NCBI RefSeq assembly: GCF_965218685.1
Contig: NZ_OZ244657.1
Location: forward strand, 1,736,001 to 1,800,000
Reading direction: 5' to 3'
Length of the DNA stretch: 64,000 bases
Source: Thalassobius sp965218685
Lineage (GTDB): Bacteria; Pseudomonadota; Alphaproteobacteria; Rhodobacterales; Rhodobacteraceae
Shown piece after piece: positions 59,450 to 64,000 of the stretch; the first letter of the stretch is position 1, and each line of letters opens with the position of its first letter. The position numbers and the translations under genes were made by a program. The notes under the pieces are model-generated. The model was not told the DNA's origin. It did no database searches and saw nothing but the letters and a program-made list of their open reading frames with translations.

Positions 59450-59947
59450 CTAGCCAAGCAGCCGTGTGGGGTCAAAATCCTGAAGAACACGCGCCAGCTC
59501 GCGGCTGCGCACCTTGCGGGCGGCCTTCTTGGGTGCGAACCATTTCCGGCGGCGCTGGCCGGTTTCGGGCCACAGCTTTTTCAGACAGTTTACCTGAACC
59601 GGATAGATCAGGGCGATGCAGGGCAGGATCACGCCTTGGGCGGTGGTCTTGCGATAGGAATAAAGCCCCAGGCAATGGTCGATCGGTGTGCCCTTTACGC
59701 CGGCCTCTTCCCAAGCCTCCTGCGCGGCCACTCGTGCAGGAACATGCCCCTTCATCGGCCATCCCTTGGGCAAGATCCACTTGCCAGACTTACGAGAGGT
59801 GATCAGCAGTACCTCGGTCTGGCCCTTGCTCTGACGATAGCACAGGGCAGCAAATTGGGTGCGCAGCTCGGTCTTGGCGGGCAAAACGGGCAGGACAGGC
59901 GCCTTGTTTGGCGCAAAGGGCGAGGATGGCAGTCGAGCGTATGACAT
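59450..59947 (-). CDS. NUDIX hydrolase
   Basis: A 165-residue protein. The NUDIX box is recognisable as GHVPARVAAQEAWEEAGVKG (Gly, REx2EE-like helix with QEAWEEAG), after KWILPKGWPMKG. It should cleave a nucleoside diphosphate linked to another group; it resembles diadenosine/diphosphoinositol-type enzymes. The start at 59947 (MSYARLPSS) has GAGGA upstream. It is probably first in the run toward the SDR gene. Confidence 0.9.
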   Translation of the reverse strand: MSYARLPSSPFAPNKAPVLPVLPAKTELRTQFAALCYRQSKGQTEVLLITSRKSGKWILPKGWPMKGHVPARVAAQEAWEEAGVKGTPIDHCLGLYSYRKTTAQGVILPCIALIYPVQVNCLKKLWPETGQRRRKWFAPKKAARKVRSRELARVLQDFDPTRLLG

Positions 59948-60055
59948 AAGGTCCTCTGTCGCTGATTTCAGAGCGGGGCCATAACCCCGCAGGCCGATCT
60001 TGTCATTTATTTTGCACGGCTCAGGCGCCCCTGTCATCTGAAAATTGCGGCTTAT

Positions 60056-60084
60056 CTTGTGGCAGCGCAGCCTCAGGCCACAAG
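60056..60084. repeat. Inverted repeat upstream of SDR/NUDIX divergent genes
   Basis: CTTGTGGC (60056-60063) and GCCACAAG (60077-60084) pair perfectly with a 13-base loop. A smaller one, CTGAC/GTCAG, lies at 60116-60130. Both are in the divergent region between the NUDIX gene and the plus-strand SDR gene; no U tract follows. Confidence 0.45.
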
Positions 60085-60204
60085 AACTGACCCCTCAAAT
60101 CGTGGACAGTCCTCTCTGACGCACGGTCAGAACGCGCCGCCCCTTGTGTCAGCGCGGCCCAGTCGAAACACTGCACCCTGCGAGAAGAGGGGAAGGAGAC
60201 CATC

Positions 60205-60999
60205 ATGCAAATCAAAGGGGTGACCGCCGTTGTGACCGGCGGCGCTAACGGTATCGGAAAGGCCTTGGCACAGGCTTTGCATCAACGCGGCGCTGCCAGG
60301 GTGATCGTGGCGGACCTGGACGGCGACAAGGCGCAAGCCGTGGCGCAGCAAATCGGCGGCCAAGGTGTCGGGCTGGATGTGCGTGACGGCGATGCCATGG
60401 GCGCGATGATTGATCAGATCGAGGCCGATCACGGACCCATCGGTCTATTTTGTTCCAACGCAGGCGTGCTGATGGGGCTGGACGACAGCCTGACGACGTC
60501 GGTGAACGCTTCTGATGCGGAATGGCAAACATCCTGGGAAATCAACGTGATGGCCCATGTCCACGCCGCTCGCCACCTGGTTCCCAGAATGCAGGCGCGC
60601 GGGGGGGGCTATTTTCTGAACACCGTCAGCGCGGCGGGGGTCCTTAACCAGATCGGTTGCGCAGTCTATGGCACCACCAAACACGCGGCCATCGGATTTG
60701 CCGAAAATCTGGCGTTTACCCACCGCGACGGCGGTATCCGTGTCTCTGTGCTTTGCCCACAAGCTGTGCAAACCGCGATGATCGAGGGCACAGGCGGTGG
60801 CGGATCGGCCGGTCTGGATGGCATCCTGTCACCCCAGGACGTCGCGAACTGTGCCCTGGACGGGGTCGAGGCTGAACGTTTCCTGATCCTGCCTCATCCC
60901 CAGGTTGCTGGCTACATGGAGCATAAGCTGGCCGACTATGACCGCTGGCTTGGAGGAATGGCGAAATTGCAGCGGATGCTGCGCGAAGGTCAGGCCTAA
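60205..60999 (+). CDS. SDR-family oxidoreductase
   Basis: A 264-residue classical SDR with TGGANGIG, SNAG near residue 89 and catalytic Ser plus YGTTK near residue 155. An extra Gly-rich stretch (GTGGGGSAG) precedes the C-terminal helices. The ribosome binding site AAGGAG is strong. Substrate unknown. It converges with the GntR gene. Confidence 0.92.
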   Translation: MQIKGVTAVVTGGANGIGKALAQALHQRGAARVIVADLDGDKAQAVAQQIGGQGVGLDVRDGDAMGAMIDQIEADHGPIGLFCSNAGVLMGLDDSLTTSVNASDAEWQTSWEINVMAHVHAARHLVPRMQARGGGYFLNTVSAAGVLNQIGCAVYGTTKHAAIGFAENLAFTHRDGGIRVSVLCPQAVQTAMIEGTGGGGSAGLDGILSPQDVANCALDGVEAERFLILPHPQVAGYMEHKLADYDRWLGGMAKLQRMLREGQA

Positions 61000-61029
61000 A
61001 GGCAGACCAACTTCGGCCACACGCGCCAA

Positions 61030-61047
61030 GGGCCGCTTCGGCGGCCC
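61030..61047 (+). terminator. UUCG hairpin after SDR gene
   Basis: GGGCCGC (61030-61036), loop TTCG and GCGGCCC (61041-61047) form a very stable hairpin 30 bp after the SDR stop. No clear U run follows, so termination may be partial. Confidence 0.6.
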
Positions 61048-61124
61048 GTCACTCCGAGGGCAGATCCGCAGGATATGCCCGAGATATCCAGAGCGCGCCA
61101 GCGCCCCATTGGATCAATCCGTTA

Positions 61125-61781
61125 TCAACTTTCGGGGTACCGCTCGGCCAGTACGTCCAGATAGCCGTACAAGTGCTCGCGCACCCGTTGCTCGGCCAGA
61201 TCGGCATCGCCTTCAAGCACCGCAGCGCCTATCCCGCAATAGGCCTGGCGCTTGTCCTCGGCTGCAACAGACATCCGGTGCCCGATTGTATGCGCGTTTA
61301 TATTCGACAGCATCGCCGCCAATTCCTCGTTGCCGCCCACACGCGCCAGTGTCCGGTTGAACCTGTTGCGCAGCCGCGCGAATTCGAATGTATCTCCGGG
61401 AAGCTCAAGGCTGGCAAAAGGCGCCATCGCCTCTTCGACCTGCGCACGTCCGTCCCCGGTTTCGATGTTCTCGGCCGCTTGTCGTGCTGCCAGCGCCAGC
61501 AATTGCGCCAGTATCAGCACTGTGTTCTCCGCCTGTTTCAGCGTTAGTGAGCGGATGCGGGCGCCTCGGTTCAGATGGGTCTCGACCAGCCCCTGCGCGG
61601 TTAGCTTCTGCAGCGCCTCACGCACGGTCGAGCGGCTGACCCCGAACCTTTCCATCAGGTCTGGTTCCACAAGACGTTGTCCGGCGGTGAACCTGCCAGC
61701 GTAAAGCCCCCGGACGATATCTCGGGCCAGCGCATCGGCAGAGCTGAGCGTTTTTTTCGCCTGTGTCTTGGCCTGTGTCAT
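61125..61781 (-). CDS. GntR-family regulator, FadR/FCD subgroup
   Basis: A 218-residue repressor-type regulator. Residues about 15-75 are the winged helix (DLMERFGVSRSTVREALQKL), and the rest is an all-helical FCD ligand domain with the expected metal-binding His/Asp pattern only partly visible. FCD regulators often respond to organic acids. It is divergent from a DUF3237 gene; the intergenic region holds a GT-N3-AC core. Confidence 0.92.
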   Translation of the reverse strand: MTQAKTQAKKTLSSADALARDIVRGLYAGRFTAGQRLVEPDLMERFGVSRSTVREALQKLTAQGLVETHLNRGARIRSLTLKQAENTVLILAQLLALAARQAAENIETGDGRAQVEEAMAPFASLELPGDTFEFARLRNRFNRTLARVGGNEELAAMLSNINAHTIGHRMSVAAEDKRQAYCGIGAAVLEGDADLAEQRVREHLYGYLDVLAERYPES

Positions 61782-61813
61782 GGGTCCCCACTTTGGTTTC
61801 GATCATTTCACGA

Positions 61814-61828
61814 TAATGTCTGACGATT
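61814..61828. promoter_or_regulatory. FadR-type operator candidate
   Basis: The core GTCTGAC (61818-61824) is a palindrome with GT-N3-AC, and an A follows two bases later; five of six fixed positions of the FadR-family pattern TNGTNNNACNA match. It lies 37 bp upstream of the GntR gene, where autorepression and control of DUF3237 would be possible. Confidence 0.4.
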
Positions 61829-61865
61829 GGCAACATCTACGCAGCGGTATTTCGCTTTGTCGCGT

Positions 61866-61893
61866 CTTGCCCTGATGCGCGGCGACGGGCAAG
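61866..61893 (+). repeat. Inverted repeat in DUF3237 leader
   Basis: CTTGCCC (61866-61872) and GGGCAAG (61887-61893) pair perfectly, 14-base loop, 30 bp upstream of the DUF3237 ATG. The ribosome binding site GAGGAGG stays free. Function unknown. Confidence 0.4.
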
Positions 61894-61922
61894 GTGGCCG
61901 CAATACTTTCGAGGAGGACCCC

Positions 61923-62399
61923 ATGAGCCACGCACCTGTTCTGACCCCACCGGGTCTGCGCCATGTCTGTGATCTGTATGTCGAACTGGATCCGATCATG
62001 GAAATGGGGCCCGGCCAAGCCGGTCAACGCCGCATCATCCCCATTATTGGTGGCCGCGCCGAGGGGCCGGAAATCAACGGAGAGATCCTGAACCTGGGTG
62101 CAGATTGGCAGACAATCTGGGCCAATGGAGTAGCCGAGCTTGAGGCCCGCTATGTCATCAAGACCACCGACGGCGCCCTGATCGAGATCCGCAACTACGG
62201 CTATCGCCACGGCCCGGCCGAGGTTCTGGCCGCCGTCGCACGCGGGGATGATGTGGATCCGGCCAGTTACTATATGCGCACCACGGCGCAGCTGGAAACG
62301 GGTGATCCGCGCTATGACTGGGTGAACAAGACGCTGTTTTCGGGAACGGGCGCGCGTCTGGCCGGGCAGGTCGTGATCTCGCTTTTCGCGGTTGAGTGA
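61923..62399 (+). CDS. DUF3237-family protein
   Basis: A 158-residue beta-barrel-type protein of the DUF3237 family (PF11578), with the pattern GQAGQRRIIPIIGGRAEGPEINGEIL (part) and the end GQVVISLFAVE. Function is unknown. The start at 61923 has GAGGAGG just upstream; the longer frame is not supported. It is divergent from the GntR regulator and its stop abuts the convergent modC stop (TGATCA). Confidence 0.88.
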   Translation: MSHAPVLTPPGLRHVCDLYVELDPIMEMGPGQAGQRRIIPIIGGRAEGPEINGEILNLGADWQTIWANGVAELEARYVIKTTDGALIEIRNYGYRHGPAEVLAAVARGDDVDPASYYMRTTAQLETGDPRYDWVNKTLFSGTGARLAGQVVISLFAVE

Positions 62400-63485
62400 T
62401 CAGCCCGCGGCGCCAACGTCGCCCTGGGCGACCGAGACCGACTTGATGATCGCAAAGCAGCGCGTACCGGGTTGCAGATCCAGTGCATGGGCCGAACGTC
62501 GAGTAATCCGCGCCAGAAGGTGATCGTCACCGCAGCTGAGTCGCACCAAAGCACCGGGCCCGTCGCCCATGCGCAACAACTGGACGGTCACCGGCAGCAC
62601 GTTCAATGCCGAAATCTCGGCGGGGCGTTCACGTGACAGCATCACCTCATGCGCATGAATGCGGACCCGCAGATCACTGCCCACGGGCGCGGAAATCCGT
62701 GGCAGCAAAAGCGCCCCGCCCGAGCTGCGCAGCTCGGTCAGCCCGTCGTCATGGTGGTGATGTACGCGGGCGCTCAATACGGCCCCGGTTTCGCGCAGGC
62801 CGATCAGGGGGGCGACCTCGGGATCGGACAAAAGCGCGGAAACCGGGCCACTGCGCCGCATCTGCCCGCGCTCTAGCAGGACCAGGGTGTTGGCAAGCCG
62901 CGCGACCTCGGAGACCGAGTGGCTGACGTACAAGATCGGCAGACCCGCGTGATCGCGCAGCCGTTCCAGATAGGGCAGGATCTCGTCCTTGCGGGCGCTG
63001 TCCAGTGCGGCCAGAGGTTCGTCCAGCAACAAAAGTTCCGGCGCAGACAGCAAGGCTCGGCCGATGGCGACCCGCTGTTTTTCTCCGCCCGACAGCGCGC
63101 CGGGGCGGCGTTGCAGCAGCGCTTCAATGCCAAGCATCTGTACCACGTCATCCATGGCCAGACTGGTGCGTTTGTGGAACCGCTGCCCATAGCGCAGATT
63201 TTGCACAACATTCAGGTGCGGGAACAACCGCGCGTCCTGAAAGACATAGCCAATGCGGCGTTTGTGCGGGGCAAGATGAATGCCTGACGGGCGATCAAAC
63301 AGGGTGCGCCCGTTCACCTGGATCCGGCCCTCATCGGGGCACAGCAGGCCCGCGATGGCGTTGATCAGCGTGGTTTTACCCGAGCCAGAATGGCCGAAAA
63401 CCGCGGTGACGCCAGGGCCTGCCTCGAACTTGACGCTGAGGCGAAAGTCATCGAACTGATGGGTGATATCGACGGATAAGCTCAT
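62400..63485 (-). CDS. modC: Molybdate ABC transporter ATP-binding protein
   Basis: A 361-residue ABC ATPase that powers molybdate uptake. Walker A GHSGSGKTT, signature LSGGEKQRV, Walker B LLLLDEPLAALD and the switch His are intact in residues 1-210. The C-terminal part is a molybdate-binding MOP/TOBE domain (ISALNVLPVTVQLL to CFAIIKSVSV). Its ATG overlaps the modB stop by 4 bp (ATGA), so membrane and ATPase subunits are coupled. Confidence 0.95.
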   Translation of the reverse strand: MSLSVDITHQFDDFRLSVKFEAGPGVTAVFGHSGSGKTTLINAIAGLLCPDEGRIQVNGRTLFDRPSGIHLAPHKRRIGYVFQDARLFPHLNVVQNLRYGQRFHKRTSLAMDDVVQMLGIEALLQRRPGALSGGEKQRVAIGRALLSAPELLLLDEPLAALDSARKDEILPYLERLRDHAGLPILYVSHSVSEVARLANTLVLLERGQMRRSGPVSALLSDPEVAPLIGLRETGAVLSARVHHHHDDGLTELRSSGGALLLPRISAPVGSDLRVRIHAHEVMLSRERPAEISALNVLPVTVQLLRMGDGPGALVRLSCGDDHLLARITRRSAHALDLQPGTRCFAIIKSVSVAQGDVGAAG

Positions 63486-64000
63486 CCCTGCACCCGTTTT
63501 TGTGCACGGCGCGCCAGCGCCTCCGAGGCCAGAAGCGCCCCCATCGCCAGCACTACCGAAATGCCGACAAGCTTAAGCGCCGAGCCTTCTGCGCCCGGGA
63601 CCTGCAACAGCGCATAGATGGCCGATGGAAGCGTTTGCGTCTGTCCGGGGATGTTGGACACGAAGGTGATCGTCGCGCCAAATTCACCCAAGGCCTTGGC
63701 AAAGGCCAGGATCGCGCCAGCCAGGATGCCGGGCAGGATCAATGGCAAAGTGATCGTGGCAAAGATCGCAATACGAGAGGCACCCAGCGTTGCTGCGGCT
63801 TGCTCAAGTTTGGGGTCCACACCCTCGATTGCCAGACGGATCGCCCGCACCATCAACGGAAAGGCCATGATCGCCGCAGCCAGGGCGGCCCCGGTCCAGC
63901 GAAAGGCCAGGACCAGCCCGAAATGTTCGTACAAAAAGGCCCCTACAGGCGCGCGTTTGCCAAAGGTGATCAGCAGCAGATAGCCCGTCACCACCGGCGG
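63482..64000 (-). CDS. modB: Molybdate ABC transporter permease, C-terminal part
   Basis: The frame is open to the right edge (it continues as PPVVTGYLLL), so about 172 of roughly 225 residues are present. It is an inner-membrane permease with at least four helices here. The ABC permease loop EAAATLGASRIAIFATITLPLILPG, given in part, is the EAA motif that docks on ModC. modA is expected further upstream, outside the window. Confidence 0.94.
   Translation of the reverse strand, partial: PPVVTGYLLLITFGKRAPVGAFLYEHFGLVLAFRWTGAALAAAIMAFPLMVRAIRLAIEGVDPKLEQAAATLGASRIAIFATITLPLILPGILAGAILAFAKALGEFGATITFVSNIPGQTQTLPSAIYALLQVPGAEGSALKLVGISVVLAMGALLASEALARRAQKRVQG

Overview
The window is typical of a high-GC marine alphaproteobacterium of the family Rhodobacteraceae (Roseobacter group). 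This rests on the ctaC-ctaB-ctaG-ctaE layout with no subunit I gene, Flp pilins with the GAVTVDW signature, TRAP transport, a ptsP next to lysC, and many DUF families common in that group. Genus cannot be set by reading alone. No rRNA, tRNA, CRISPR array, transposase or phage gene was seen, and the window looks chromosomal. Both ends cut a gene: fhs on the left and modB on the right.

Layout. 0-3 kb: one-carbon genes (fhs end, folD), a hotdog thioesterase and a membrane LytTR regulator. 3-6.2 kb: the PdeM nuclease and DEXH helicase of the ligase-associated DNA-damage set. 6.2-7.4 kb: a secreted cyclase-family hydrolase behind a leader that can hide its ribosome binding site. 7.4-15.7 kb: a six-gene acyl-CoA operon (APH-type kinase, ACAD11-type acyl-CoA dehydrogenase, 3-hydroxyacyl-CoA dehydrogenase, SDR, CoA ligase, thiolase) with a divergent LysR regulator, then a TRAP transporter to 18.7 kb. 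18.9-33.6 kb: a tad (tight adherence, type IVc pilus) locus with three Flp pilins, CpaB, secretin, OmpA lipoprotein, TadZ, TadA, TadB, TadC, two TPR lipoproteins, prepilin peptidase, an AAA ATPase and a coupled dehydrogenase. A decayed-looking transglycosylase faces away from it. 33.6-40.5 kb: scoAB, topA, dprA and tldD. 40.6-48.2 kb: cytochrome aa3 oxidase genes (ctaC, ctaB, small ORF, ctaG, ctaE), then the tightly overlapping surf1-thrC-M16-GNAT chain. 48.2-64 kb: mostly housekeeping and metabolic genes, including a GlcD-like oxidase, apt, a small RHH protein, mtnP, EcsC, ptsP, lysC, several SDRs, NUDIX, GntR/DUF3237 and modBC.

Most interesting points. (1) The leader of the secreted cyclase carries a perfect 10-bp anti-Shine-Dalgarno/Shine-Dalgarno pairing plus a competing stem, the architecture of a translational switch. 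(2) The acyl-CoA operon matches, gene for gene, the logic of 4-hydroxy/4-keto acid catabolism (lva-like, ACAD10/11-like). (3) Two flp promoters and the tadZ promoter share a GGGC-N7-GGGC element. (4) A perfect FNR box lies between tldD and ctaC. All functional readings come from motifs and context; no searches or folding calculations were run.
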